Assembly: GCF_008014775.2 (NCBI RefSeq)
Contig: NZ_CP144914.1
Span: 310,001-374,000 of the forward strand
Direction: 5' to 3'
Origin: Alkalicoccus halolimnae
GTDB taxonomy: Bacteria; Bacillota; Bacilli; Bacillales; Salisediminibacteriaceae
DNA: 64,000 nucleotides
This document shows positions 42,595-51,767 of this stretch, in pieces. Both the position numbers and the translations under genes were made by a program. The notes under the pieces were generated by a model. It did no database searches. It saw only the letters and a program-made list of their open reading frames with translations, and had not been told where the DNA came from. Every line of letters starts with the position of its first letter. Positions within the stretch are counted from its first letter, which is position 1.

Positions 42595-43821
42595 TTACTG
42601 AACACGTATCGATTCTGGAGAAGTCTTTTTATTTCCGGCCGGTTTCCATTCTTTCTTCCAGCCTGTCTGAGCGATATAGAGCAGCCCTAAAGCGAAAAGA
42701 GAAACAAGCGCAAAAGTGATAAAACCGCTGGCATAAGTCCCGGTGAGGCTTCTTAACGTTCCCAGAATATTCGGGAGGAAAAACCCTCCGATACCACCGG
42801 CAGCACCTACAATTCCAGTAACCATTCCTATTTCCTTCTGGAAAACCTGAGGTACGAGCTGGAATACTGCACCGTTCCCCATTCCCAGGCATCCCATTCC
42901 GATAAATAATAAGCCAATCACAAGCACAAGCGGCGGCAGAAAGCTGACGCCGAGCATACATACCGCAACTCCAACAAATAAATATTGAAGCAGCCGGACA
43001 CCGCCGATTTTATCAGCGATAGCTCCGCCGACCGGCCTTAGAAAGCTCCCGGAAGCTATTACGATCGTAACAAAATAACCAGCCATAACACCGGAAACTT
43101 CGTACTGAGTAGCAAAAAAGTAGCTGAGGAAACTGGCAAGACCGACAAACCCCCCGAAAGTAACACTGTACAATGCACAGAAATACCAGGAGTCTCTTTC
43201 TTTAAGAACGGAAAAATAATCTTTGATCTTTTTCGGTTTCGGCTGATTAGGCGGCTCTTTTGCCAGAAAGATGTAAGTGAAAAGCACGAGTGTGAGCGGT
43301 ATAAGCGCTAACCCGAATACGCCGTTCCACCCGACAGATTCGGCCAGCGTGGGACCAAATAATGTAGCAAGAAGCGTCCCGCTGTTTCCGGCACCGGCAA
43401 TTCCCATTGCGACTCCCTGGAGATGCGGGGGATACCAGCGGCTGGCCATCGGGAGAGCCGCGGAAAAACTGGCACCGGCAACACCGAGCATAATACCGAT
43501 AAAGTAAAGCTCGGCCACTGTAATACCGAAAAGCCATCCCCACAGCAGCGGAATCATAGTGACAAGCATCCCGCCGATTGAAGTTTTTTTCGGACCGAAG
43601 CGGTCGGTTAAAATTCCCATGACCACCCGGAAAATGGAGCCGGCTAAGATAGGAATGGCAACAATAAATCCTACTTGACCCGCCGTTAAGCCGAAGTCAG
43701 CCGTGATGTAAACTCCCAGCGCTCCCAGCAGTACCCATATCATAAAACTGATATCAAAGTACAAAAACGCAGACAGCAGCGATGGGGCATGACCACTTTT
43801 TCTTAAATTGGATAACTTCAC
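42595..43821 (-). CDS. Nitrate/nitrite MFS transporter (NarK/NasA type)
   Basis: A 408-residue major-facilitator protein with 12 helices. Nitrate signature motifs are visible: [18 protein letters not shown] in helix 5 and [19 protein letters not shown] in helix 11, with arginines in helices 2 and 8 ([35 protein letters not shown]). It brings in nitrate or exports nitrite. The start is GTG 43821, with GAAGGAG ten bases upstream. It is convergent with nasBC and divergent from the sumT-nasD operon. A perfect FNR/CRP-type box lies 54 bases upstream, so it may serve anaerobic as well as assimilatory metabolism; NarK or NasA naming is left open. Confidence 0.92.
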   Translation of the reverse strand: MKLSNLRKSGHAPSLLSAFLYFDISFMIWVLLGALGVYITADFGLTAGQVGFIVAIPILAGSIFRVVMGILTDRFGPKKTSIGGMLVTMIPLLWGWLFGITVAELYFIGIMLGVAGASFSAALPMASRWYPPHLQGVAMGIAGAGNSGTLLATLFGPTLAESVGWNGVFGLALIPLTLVLFTYIFLAKEPPNQPKPKKIKDYFSVLKERDSWYFCALYSVTFGGFVGLASFLSYFFATQYEVSGVMAGYFVTIVIASGSFLRPVGGAIADKIGGVRLLQYLFVGVAVCMLGVSFLPPLVLVIGLLFIGMGCLGMGNGAVFQLVPQVFQKEIGMVTGIVGAAGGIGGFFLPNILGTLRSLTGTYASGFITFALVSLFALGLLYIAQTGWKKEWKPAGNKKTSPESIRVQ

Positions 43822-43874
43822 TTAACAAACACTCCTTCAATAGATTTAGTCCAACACATTGTTTCAAGGTTTGT

Positions 43875-43890
43875 TGTGAATATCATCACA
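43875..43890. promoter_or_regulatory. FNR/CRP-type operator upstream of the nitrate transporter
   Basis: TGTGAATATCATCACA is a perfect match to TGTGA-N6-TCACA, the site bound by Bacillus Fnr. It lies 54 bases before the GTG start of the transporter on the minus strand, a distance compatible with class II activation. Confidence 0.68.
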
Positions 43891-44289
43891 TGTGTAAGAT
43901 TTTTTAACGGATTATTTTAAAAAATCAGACAATTATTCCTGCAATAATCGCTCAACCACGAGTGTTCAGCACTGAATATAAAGAGAGGGCCCGTAAGATC
44001 TGCTGGAGGAATTACAGATAAACGCTGATTTCAAACTGCAGCGGAGGTAATCTTCCGCTTTCTCAGGATGACTTCCTAAGGAACCTGCTTCGCTTTTGAT
44101 TGATCACAAAAAGAAAGCCTGTCATTCAAAAAAACAGAAGCTGAATTTCTATAATGCCGTTTCTAAATATAGTCCATAATCTGAAACCGATTTGTAAAAC
44201 GATTTTCTGCTGTTTTGACGAACCTTTCTAAAATAAAGTGCGGGATTTTCCTGAAAAGATACGGGTGAAATAGATCAGCGTCGTCTAAA

Positions 44290-44328
44290 AATTCATTCTG
44301 CCGAGCCCCGTCGGAGGCAGAATGAATT
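44290..44328. repeat. Perfect 13-bp inverted repeat
   Basis: AATTCATTCTGCC and GGCAGAATGAATT are separated by 13 bases. On the minus strand a short T run follows, so it could terminate transcription there, but no minus-strand gene is recognised. Confidence 0.6.
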
Positions 44329-44641
44329 GAGGGCCAGCCCCGCGGAAAGTGTCCTCCTGCAGTGAAAATCATTCACCTGGTTCAGCAGGGACGTAAAACG
44401 CTGCTATATATCATGTACAGTTTTTCAGCAAGCCTGCAGTAACCGGCGTGCATAATTAAACTAATTTATGCACGCATCGGCCTATGGACAAAATTCGGAA
44501 AAATTAAATGATAAATTTCCATTTATTTTCTTCGAGACACTAATGAGATGAAGCCGCTTTCATGAAAAAATCCTTTGTTTTCAGCAGAAAAATCAAAAAA
44601 GGCACGAGAACAGCTCCTGGTAGAATATTCAGAAATTTCCT

Positions 44642-44658
44642 TGTCAGATGTTCTGACA
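44642..44658. promoter_or_regulatory. TnrA/GlnR box upstream of the sumT-nasDE operon
   Basis: TGTCAGATGTTCTGACA fits TGTNA-N7-TNACA perfectly and is symmetric over 17 bp. A TAATAT at 44688-44693 would place transcription near 44700, so the box centre is about 50 bases upstream, as in TnrA-activated promoters. Confidence 0.75.
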
Positions 44659-44840
44659 CGAAAGTAGTATTTCAAAAGCATGTATATTAATATGACACAC
44701 ATGGACGAAAAACACCGTTGTTTTGTATAAAGATTCAGAGCGCAACGGAATGCTGCCAGATAGTTTTTTAAAAAACAGAGATGAATTTCCTGAAAAAAAG
44801 ACAGAGAATTTTTACAACAACGAAAAGGAGCTGCAAACTC

Positions 44841-45641
44841 ATGAAGCGAAGCAAGGGCAAAGTTTATCTCGTTGGAGCAGGCCCGGGAGATCCCGATTTA
44901 ATTACTGTACGTGGAAAAGAGCTGCTCGAGAAAGCTGATTGTGTCGTATATGACCGTCTGGTAAATCGGGAGCTTTTGAAATATGTGCCTTCCAGAGCAG
45001 AAAGAATCTACTGCGGGAAATGGTCCGGGTTTCATTTGATGAAACAGGAAGAAATTCAAACGGCGCTGGTTGACCGTGCTAAACGCGGATATAACGTCGT
45101 CCGTTTAAAAGGCGGAGATCCTTCGATTTTTGGCCGGGGCGGAGAAGAAGCCGAACTTTGTGCTGATGAAGGAATAGACTTTGAATTTGTTCCGGGGATT
45201 TCTTCCGGAGTAGCAGCTCCAGCATATGCAGGCATACCGCTTACCCATCGGGATTACGCTTCGTCTGTCGCCTTTGTAACCGGGCATTCATGCAGGAAGC
45301 AGGATAATCAGGCCCCGCTTGTCCGCTGGGACGAACTTGCGGCGGGAGTTGATACACTCGTTATTTATATGGGAGTTAAAAACCTCCCTGAAATTCAGAA
45401 GCAGCTTCTCAAAAACGGCCGAAGCGGCAGCACACCGATGGCTTTCATCCAGCAGGGAACGACAGCACAGCAGCAGACGTTTACGACAACGCTTGAATAC
45501 GCCGTAGAAAAAGCAGTGGAAGTGGAACTCGTTTCTCCGGCCATTATCATCATCGGAGAAGTCGTAAAGCTCCGCGAAAAACTTTCCTGGTTTGAAGAAG
45601 AGGCGGATAAAAGCCCGGTGCCCTTTATAGAAGTCGTCTAG
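44841..45641 (+). CDS. cobA: Uroporphyrinogen-III C-methyltransferase (siroheme synthesis)
   Basis: A 266-residue SUMT enzyme that uses two S-adenosylmethionine to make precorrin-2 for siroheme, the NasD cofactor. Motifs: VYLVGAGPGDPDLITVRG, VVRLKGGDPSIFGRGGEEA, VPGISSGVAAPAYAGIPLTHR and TLVIYMGVKN. AAAGGAG precedes ATG 44841; the frame is open 20 codons earlier without a site. It is the first gene of the operon cobA-nasD-nasE-chelatase behind the TnrA/GlnR box. The NAD-dependent precorrin-2 dehydrogenase step is not encoded in the window. Also named sumT or nasF. Confidence 0.95.
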   Translation: MKRSKGKVYLVGAGPGDPDLITVRGKELLEKADCVVYDRLVNRELLKYVPSRAERIYCGKWSGFHLMKQEEIQTALVDRAKRGYNVVRLKGGDPSIFGRGGEEAELCADEGIDFEFVPGISSGVAAPAYAGIPLTHRDYASSVAFVTGHSCRKQDNQAPLVRWDELAAGVDTLVIYMGVKNLPEIQKQLLKNGRSGSTPMAFIQQGTTAQQQTFTTTLEYAVEKAVEVELVSPAIIIIGEVVKLREKLSWFEEEADKSPVPFIEVV

Positions 45642-45703
45642 GCGGTATATGGACAGAGAAAAGAAATAAAGGAAATTAACGAATAGCGGAGGGGAATTTA
45701 CGT

Positions 45704-48127
45704 ATGAAGAAACTGGTTTTAATAGGAAACGGCATGGCAGGGATCCGCACAATTGAAGAAATCATCAAACGTGAACCTGAGCAGTATGAGATTACGATAT
45801 TTGGAAGCGAACCGTATCCGAACTACAACCGTATTCTTCTTTCCTTAGTCCTGCAGGGAGACAGTAAAGTGGATGACATCGTGTTAAACGATTACGACTG
45901 GTATAAAAATTACGGTATTGTCCTTCACTCGGGGGACGAAGTAACAAAGGTCGATACAGAAAATCAGCTCGTATACAGCTCCGAAGGAAAAGAAGTACCT
46001 TACGATAAACTCATTTTTGCTACCGGCTCCAATCCCTTTATGCTTCCAATCGATGGAGCGGACAAGGAAGGGGTTATAGCTTTTCGTGACATCAAGGACT
46101 GCGAAACGATGATAAGCACCTCCAAGTCCTATAAGAAGGCAGCGGTAATAGGCGGCGGTCTTCTCGGACTGGAAGCGGCACGCGGTCTGCTGAATCTCGA
46201 TATGGAAGTGGATGTCATACACATCCAGGATTATTTAATGGAGAGACAGCTGGACGAACCGGCTGCCGATATGCTGAAAAAAGAACTGGAAGATCAGGGA
46301 ATGAATTTCCTGATGGGAAAAGAAACAGTAAAAATACGCGGGAAGAACAGGGTGTCGAGTCTGTTGTTTAAAGACGGATCTTCGATTAAAGCAGATTTAA
46401 TCGTCATGGCGATTGGCATTAAGCCGAATATTGCGCTTGCGAAAGAAGCAGGACTGGAAGTGGAACGGGCCATCGTCGTCGATGACTACATGCAGACGAG
46501 TGCGCCGAACGTTTATGCCGTAGGAGAATGTGTGCAGCACCGGGGCATGGTTTACGGGCTGGTCGCTCCTCTTTACGAACAGGGTAAAGTACTTGCAGAA
46601 CATATTACGAGTCAAACCCCGGAACAAACAGCCGGATATGAAGGGACGCTGCTCTATACTCAACTGAAAGTTTCCGGCGTGGATGTTTTTTCAGCCGGAG
46701 AGTTTGTGGATAAAGAAGATACGAAAGCGATCCGGGTGCATGATGAATTCGAAGGCATCTATAAAAAAGTCGTCGTCCGTGACAACAAAGTTATTGGTTC
46801 TGTGCTTTTCGGAGATACCTCCGACTCCCCGCGTCTGCTCGATATGATGAAGTCGGAACAGGACATTTCAGAAATGAATAAAGTTTCGATTCTCCCTTCG
46901 GAGCAGGAAAGAGGCACGGGAGAAAGTCCCGTTGTCGCCATGGCCGAATCCGAGACGATATGCGGCTGTAACGGAGTGTGCAAAGGAGATATTACAGACG
47001 CTGTAAAAACGAAGGAATTATCTTCCGTCCAGGAAGTCACGCAGGTGACAAACGCCGGCCGTTCCTGCGGCGGCTGTAAACCGCTCGTCTCTGATCTGCT
47101 TGAACACACGCTCGGTGAAGAATTTAATAAAGCAGACCAGAAGCAGCCGATGTGCGGCTGTACGGATCACACTCATGAAGAAGTCCAGGCGGAAATTAAA
47201 GAAAAGCACCTCACGCTCGTCCGCGAAGTGATGAATGTGCTTGAGTGGGAAAATAAAGAAGGGTGCTCATCGTGCCGTCCGGCCATTAACTACTACATTA
47301 ATATGGTTCATCCGCTGGAAGCGGAAGACGATGCCAACTCCCGGTTCATTAATGAAAGAGTGCACGCGAACATCCAAAACGACGGGACATTTTCTGTTGT
47401 TCCCCGCATGTACGGAGGAGTCACAAATCCGGACGAACTACGGAAGATTGCCAACGTAGCCGACAAGTATAATGTCAAAATGGTAAAAGTTACGGGCGGG
47501 CAGCGCCTTGACCTGCTCGGAGTCAACAAAGAAGATCTTCCCGGAATGTGGGAGGAGCTCGGGATGCCGTCCGGACATGCCTACGGAAAAGCAGTGCGCA
47601 CAGTGAAAACATGTGTAGGACAGGATTTCTGCCGCTTCGGCACCCAGGATTCGATTCAGATGGGCATCGATATCGAAAAGAAATTCCAGGGCGTCCAGAC
47701 ACCTCATAAAGTGAAAATGGGTGTTTCTGCCTGCCCGCGTAACTGTGCAGAATCTATGATAAAAGATATTGGTATCGTTGGACTGCAGGGAGCCTGGGAA
47801 ATGTATGTAGGTGGAAACGGCGGAATCGATCTGCGTCAGGGAGAGCTGCTTTGTACAGTAGAAACCGATCAGGAAGTACTCGACATGATAAGTGCCTACA
47901 TGCAGTATTACCGGGAGAGCGCACGTTATCTGGAAAGAACTTCCCACTGGATCGAACGGCTCGGACTCGAGCACGTGAAAGCTGTCGTTGTTGACGATAA
48001 GAAACGGCAGGCGGAGCTGATTGAGCGGATGGAAACTACTCTTTCTACGTTTAACGAACCGTGGGAACAGATTATACAAGATGGGAAAATAAAGCAGGAC
48101 TACTACGAAGTAAAAGTAACTTCTTAA
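45704..48127 (+). CDS. nasD: Nitrite reductase [NAD(P)H] large subunit
   Basis: An 807-residue NirB/NasD protein. FAD/NAD(P)H reductase part (VLIGNGMAGIRTIEEI; AVIGGGLLGLEAARGLLNL; APNVYAVGECVQH), two BFD-like [2Fe-2S] modules (ICGCNGVCKGDI with SCGGCKPL; MCGCTDHTHEEV with GCSSCRPAI), then the siroheme nitrite reductase domain with GGQRLDLLGV and the four cysteine ligands in CVGQDFC and CPRNC. It reduces nitrite to ammonium. GGAGGGGAA precedes ATG. It lies 62 bases after cobA and before nasE. It is clearly homologous over its whole length to NasB of the same window. Confidence 0.96.
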   Translation: MKKLVLIGNGMAGIRTIEEIIKREPEQYEITIFGSEPYPNYNRILLSLVLQGDSKVDDIVLNDYDWYKNYGIVLHSGDEVTKVDTENQLVYSSEGKEVPYDKLIFATGSNPFMLPIDGADKEGVIAFRDIKDCETMISTSKSYKKAAVIGGGLLGLEAARGLLNLDMEVDVIHIQDYLMERQLDEPAADMLKKELEDQGMNFLMGKETVKIRGKNRVSSLLFKDGSSIKADLIVMAIGIKPNIALAKEAGLEVERAIVVDDYMQTSAPNVYAVGECVQHRGMVYGLVAPLYEQGKVLAEHITSQTPEQTAGYEGTLLYTQLKVSGVDVFSAGEFVDKEDTKAIRVHDEFEGIYKKVVVRDNKVIGSVLFGDTSDSPRLLDMMKSEQDISEMNKVSILPSEQERGTGESPVVAMAESETICGCNGVCKGDITDAVKTKELSSVQEVTQVTNAGRSCGGCKPLVSDLLEHTLGEEFNKADQKQPMCGCTDHTHEEVQAEIKEKHLTLVREVMNVLEWENKEGCSSCRPAINYYINMVHPLEAEDDANSRFINERVHANIQNDGTFSVVPRMYGGVTNPDELRKIANVADKYNVKMVKVTGGQRLDLLGVNKEDLPGMWEELGMPSGHAYGKAVRTVKTCVGQDFCRFGTQDSIQMGIDIEKKFQGVQTPHKVKMGVSACPRNCAESMIKDIGIVGLQGAWEMYVGGNGGIDLRQGELLCTVETDQEVLDMISAYMQYYRESARYLERTSHWIERLGLEHVKAVVVDDKKRQAELIERMETTLSTFNEPWEQIIQDGKIKQDYYEVKVTS

Positions 48128-48234
48128 ATAACGGCTCCGGCAGTGTTCGTTAATATGGGGATAAGGAAACTGCGATGCGTGCTTTAAATAACCCCGGAAG
48201 CTGCCGGAATTCAATCGGACAAGGAGGAACCAGC

Positions 48235-48552
48235 ATGGAGAAGACTGCCAGGAAAGTAGACGCCGGTCCTGTAGAGGATTTCACGGTTAAGATAGGCAAA
48301 GAAGTATTGATCGGAGACTTAAAGCTTGCCGTCTTCCGGCTGGCCGAAGATGAATTTCACACGATAAAAAATGAATGCCCGCATAAGAAGGGCCCGTTAA
48401 CGGAAGGTATGATCAGCGGAGAGCACGTTTTCTGTCCGCTGCATAACTGGAAGATAGATATCACAGATGGACAGGTGGAGGAGCCGGACGAAGGGTGCGT
48501 CCAGACATTCAAAACAGAAATTATTGATAATAACGTTTATATAACCGTTTAA
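48235..48552 (+). CDS. nasE: Nitrite reductase small subunit (Rieske type)
   Basis: A 105-residue NirD/NasE protein. The Rieske-like motifs are NECPHKKGPL and VFCPLHNWKID, with Cys-His and Cys-His ligand pairs. Partner of NasD in nitrite reduction. ATG 48235 has AAGGAGGAACC just upstream; an in-frame start 20 codons earlier is less likely. It lies 107 bases after nasD in the same operon. Confidence 0.94.
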   Translation: MEKTARKVDAGPVEDFTVKIGKEVLIGDLKLAVFRLAEDEFHTIKNECPHKKGPLTEGMISGEHVFCPLHNWKIDITDGQVEEPDEGCVQTFKTEIIDNNVYITV

Positions 48553-48653
48553 ACAGCTGCGTCCCGTTTGGTGGAATGGTTTACTGCTTTGAGAAAACGT
48601 TAAGCAAAAAAACAGCTGGATTCGTCAGCTGAAATTATGGAGGGAATTATCCT

Positions 48654-49436
48654 ATGAAACATATTTTATTGATTGGTCACGGCAGTCGGGATGAAGAAGG
48701 CATAGCTCAGTTTCATCAAATGGTTAAAAAGGTAAAAGAAGAACTGCCGTATTTCCCTGTATCATACTGTTTTCTGGAATTGGCAGAACCTGATATTCAA
48801 AGCGGCGTTGAAGCTTGTGTAAAGGAAGGAGCGGAAGAGATCATCGCTCTTCCGGTAATTCTTTCAAAAGCCAACCATTACAAGCTGGATATCCCGAAAG
48901 AACTGGAGCAGGCAGGAAAGAAATATCCGGAAACGAGAATACATTACGGGGAGCACCTGGGAGCGCATCCTCTGCTCGTTGAGGTGCTGTTATCCAGTCT
49001 TCGTCTCGTTGACCAAACGCTGGTAGAGAAAAACGAGGAAGTCGATGTGATTCTCGTAAGCCAGGGCGGGAGCGATCCTGAAGGGCAGGAAGACCTTCAC
49101 ATGCTGGCGGAAAACCTGTCCACGCAAATCGGTAATACGAGAGTCCATGCGTCGTTTATGGTCACAGCTGATCCCCATCTGACCGAAGGGCTTGATAAAG
49201 TGATCGAAGCGGGAAGCCGGCACGTCGTTATTCTGCCGTGTTTCCTGTTTACAGGAACGATGTATAAAAAAATTCAGGAAATGATGGAAGGTTACCGGGA
49301 TAAACATACCGAAACAACGTTTCAGCTGGCAGACTGTTTCGGCATCAGTGACTTATTTACAGAAATAGTAGTAGACCGTGTGATTCGCGAGCTGCATTAT
49401 CTGGAGAGCCCTCCGGCCAAAGTAAATGTTTCTTAA
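48654..49436 (+). CDS. Sirohydrochlorin chelatase, CbiX/SirB type
   Basis: A 260-residue two-lobed chelatase. N-terminal ILLIGHGSRDEEG (histidine metal ligand) and ALPVILSKANHYKLDIP; the second half repeats the fold (VILVSQGGSDPEG, RHVVILPCFLFTGTMYKKI). It inserts iron into sirohydrochlorin to make siroheme, which NasD needs. GGAGGG precedes ATG 48654. Last gene of the operon, so the cluster couples nitrite reductase to its cofactor. Confidence 0.9.
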   Translation: MKHILLIGHGSRDEEGIAQFHQMVKKVKEELPYFPVSYCFLELAEPDIQSGVEACVKEGAEEIIALPVILSKANHYKLDIPKELEQAGKKYPETRIHYGEHLGAHPLLVEVLLSSLRLVDQTLVEKNEEVDVILVSQGGSDPEGQEDLHMLAENLSTQIGNTRVHASFMVTADPHLTEGLDKVIEAGSRHVVILPCFLFTGTMYKKIQEMMEGYRDKHTETTFQLADCFGISDLFTEIVVDRVIRELHYLESPPAKVNVS

Positions 49437-50118
49437 AAAGGGCATCGCTTCAGAAATAAATACAGGTTTGAATCAATTTCATCCTGCACTTTTCAAGTTA
49501 TTGTAACGAACATTTTTTCAATTAACAACGTAACTAGTCGTATATCAAGTCGGATGATTGAAACGGCAGACGGCAGCTACCGCGGGATTAAAGCGAAGTC
49601 TGAAGACAGGCTGTTTATAAAGTGTTTTTTATGCACAGGTAGACGGTTCGCTGCTTCCGCCGGGAAGTGGAAATCATTCACCATGTCCGAATCCCTTTCT
49701 TACAGCGGCTTATGAAATGGATACAATTAATTAAGAATTGATGAACAAGAGGGAGAAAAAATTTATAGATGACAGAGTATAGCAGGCGGGGGCCTCTATA
49801 CTCTGTTTTTTATTTACAAGAGGCTTTTAACGTTGAGTGTGGGTTTAAAAGCATCTGAGGCATCTTTTCCCTGATGACGAATGGATGATATATTTTATAG
49901 ATAGAAATAAGGAGAAAGCATTTCAGTATGATATCATAACAAAGTATAGAAATTTTTACCGGCAGAATCCAACCGGAAATCGTCAGTGTAAAACGTAAAG
50001 GCATGCGGACAGTGCCATTGAAAAGCTGGCATGGATCTTTAAATACATAAATTGTTATCCGAGCAAAAATGTTTGAATATAACTTCTGCTGAGATTGGAA
50101 GAAAGGAAGGGATGAACG
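49437..50118. other. Intergenic region between the chelatase and gluconokinase genes
   Basis: Holds GGAAGTGGAAATCATTCACC (near 49663), which recurs in part near 44360, and a hairpin terminator at 49772-49813. A frame on the minus strand (49810-50232) overlaps the next gene and is not credible. Nothing else is recognised. Confidence 0.4.
49772..49813 (+). terminator. Hairpin terminator
   Basis: ACAGAGTATAG pairs perfectly with CTATACTCTGT, followed by TTTTTATTT. It is 336 bases after the chelatase stop, so it may end a long 3' region or an unknown small RNA. Confidence 0.82.
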
Positions 50119-51588
50119 ATGAGGGAACTTGTAATAGGACTGGACATTGGAACTACGAGTGTGAAAGCGGTTGTTTTTGAAACAAAGGGAGCGATTGTTG
50201 CGGAAGCTGAAGAATATATCGAAACCATTCACCCAAAGAGCGGATGGTCAGAGCAGAAGCCGGAGGCAATAGAACAGGCTGCGGTTCTTTCGCTTGCGAA
50301 AGCGGTTCAGAAAGCGGATATCCAGGAAGGGGAATGGACAGCGGTCGGCATTTCTGCAGCGATGCATTCACTGATCTGCCTGGATGAATCAGGAAATCCT
50401 TTGTCTAATGCGATTATCTGGTCAGACGGCCGAGCATCGGATGAAGCAGAAAGTCTGCGCAAAAACGGCGGGGATCAGGTATATCAGAATACAGGAACTC
50501 CCATTCATCCAATGACGCCGCTTACGAAACTGATGTGGATGAAGAATACAGGTTATGAGCCTTATGAACAGGCAGCTTCGTTTGTATCGATTAAGGAGTA
50601 TATTACCCGGAAATGGTTTGGAGAGACTTACATAGATTACGCAATGGCCTCAGCTACCGGAATGTTTAATATTCATTCATTTGAGTGGGACGAGAAAGCC
50701 CTGAAGCTTGCAGGAATTGACCGCAGCCGGCTCGGTACGATAAGCGGCCCGGAGACGGTGCTCCACGGTATGAATGAAGCAAAAGCACTGGCAGCAGGAA
50801 TTCCACAAGACCTTCCTTTCGTTCTTGGAGCGGCAGATGGACAGCTGGCTAACCTTGGAGAAGGGGCGATTGAGCCTGGAGAAGCGGCTGTTTCTGCCGG
50901 TACGAGCGGCGCGATCCGCCAGTTTATGAAAGGGACCCGTGTCAGTAAAGATATGTCCACTTTCAGCTATGCTTTTTCAAAAGACCTGTCGATCGTCGGC
51001 GGACCGACAAACAATGGAGGAATCGTGATTCAGTGGCTGAAAGATCTTTTTAAATTTGAAGGGAGCCACGAGGAATTTTTAGCCCTTGCTGAGGAAACGG
51101 AGCCGGGAGCCCAAGGCCTTCTTTTCTTCCCTTATATTAACGGAGAACGGGCCCCATTATGGGATCAAAGAGCAAAAGGGAATTTTTCCGGCGTACAGCT
51201 GGAGCATAAACAGCCGGAGTTTGTGCGCGCCGTGCTGGAAGGCATTACGTTTAACCTTTATCAAATAGGAAGGTCCCTTGACGAAGCAGCAGGCGAAACG
51301 ACTAAGATCTGTGTAAATGGAGGCCTTGCCCGTTCGAAAATATGGGTACAGATTTTAGCGGACGTATTCGGCCGGGATATCCATCTTTCCGAGTCGCATC
51401 ACGGAGCCGCATGGGGAGCTGCCTGGACCGCCCTCGTTGCTACTGGACGCGCTTCCTCTTATGAAGAAATTAAAAACTACCTGCCAAAAAGTGAAATTGT
51501 TCCCGCAAACGAAGAACGTCACCGGCAGTATAAGAAGATATATGCCCGCTACGAGAAAATAGGCCGGGACATCGTCAACCACTTTTAG
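50119..51588 (+). CDS. FGGY-family carbohydrate kinase (gluconokinase-like)
   Basis: A 489-residue kinase of the FGGY fold. VIGLDIGTTSVKAVVFETKG binds phosphate, AIIWSDGRA is the sugar part, VLGAADGQLANLGEGAI carries the catalytic aspartate, and VSAGTSGAIRQF with NGGLARSKIWVQILADVFG form the second lobe. It best fits gluconokinase (GntK) of Bacillus; xylulokinase is the alternative. AAAGGAAGG precedes ATG. No gluconate permease, repressor or 6-phosphogluconate dehydrogenase gene lies beside it, so it stands alone. Confidence 0.85.
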   Translation: MRELVIGLDIGTTSVKAVVFETKGAIVAEAEEYIETIHPKSGWSEQKPEAIEQAAVLSLAKAVQKADIQEGEWTAVGISAAMHSLICLDESGNPLSNAIIWSDGRASDEAESLRKNGGDQVYQNTGTPIHPMTPLTKLMWMKNTGYEPYEQAASFVSIKEYITRKWFGETYIDYAMASATGMFNIHSFEWDEKALKLAGIDRSRLGTISGPETVLHGMNEAKALAAGIPQDLPFVLGAADGQLANLGEGAIEPGEAAVSAGTSGAIRQFMKGTRVSKDMSTFSYAFSKDLSIVGGPTNNGGIVIQWLKDLFKFEGSHEEFLALAEETEPGAQGLLFFPYINGERAPLWDQRAKGNFSGVQLEHKQPEFVRAVLEGITFNLYQIGRSLDEAAGETTKICVNGGLARSKIWVQILADVFGRDIHLSESHHGAAWGAAWTALVATGRASSYEEIKNYLPKSEIVPANEERHRQYKKIYARYEKIGRDIVNHF

Positions 51589-51610
51589 CATTCCGCTTTG
51601 TTAGTGTTGT

Positions 51611-51658
51611 GATGAAAGCGCACGTTTATCGCTTACCTGTTTTATTTTCAAGGCAGCC
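51611..51658 (+). repeat. Modular repeat, 3' end only
   Basis: GATGAAAGCGCACGTTTATC, CGCTTACC and TTTATTTTCAAGGCAGCC match the last 48 bases of the family. It sits just after the FGGY kinase gene. Confidence 0.75.
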
Positions 51659-51704
51659 AAAAAAAAGATACAGAGCCTTCTGAAGAAGATCATACCTGAC
51701 GAGG

Positions 51705-51735
51705 AAGCCCTGTCATAATAAGGGGCTTTCTTTTT
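51705..51735 (+). terminator. Terminator after the FGGY kinase gene
   Basis: GGAAGCCC pairs with GGGGCTTTC around a short A/T loop, followed by a T run. Confidence 0.78.
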
Positions 51736-51767
51736 ATGATTCAGCCGGTCTGGAAAGGAGTAAAAAA

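Larger units (their letters stand above)
43822..44840. other. 1-kb divergent regulatory region between narK-type and sumT genes
   Basis: No convincing gene is present. It holds an FNR-type box (43875-43890), a 13-bp perfect inverted repeat (44290-44328), a stretch GAGGGCCAGCCCCGCGG with GTGAAAATCATTCACC (44329-44375) that recalls the repeat family and recurs in part near 49670, and a TnrA/GlnR box with promoter (44642-44693). The sumT leader is about 140 bases long. Confidence 0.5.

Noticed and set aside
44163..44372. A 69-codon minus-strand frame in the nas intergenic region
   Set aside because: It overlaps the inverted repeat and repeat-like DNA, has no good ribosome site and no similarity to known families.
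47438..48214. A 258-codon minus-strand frame over nasD and the nasE leader
   Set aside because: It is a shadow of nasD, with the NasD siroheme motifs on the other strand.
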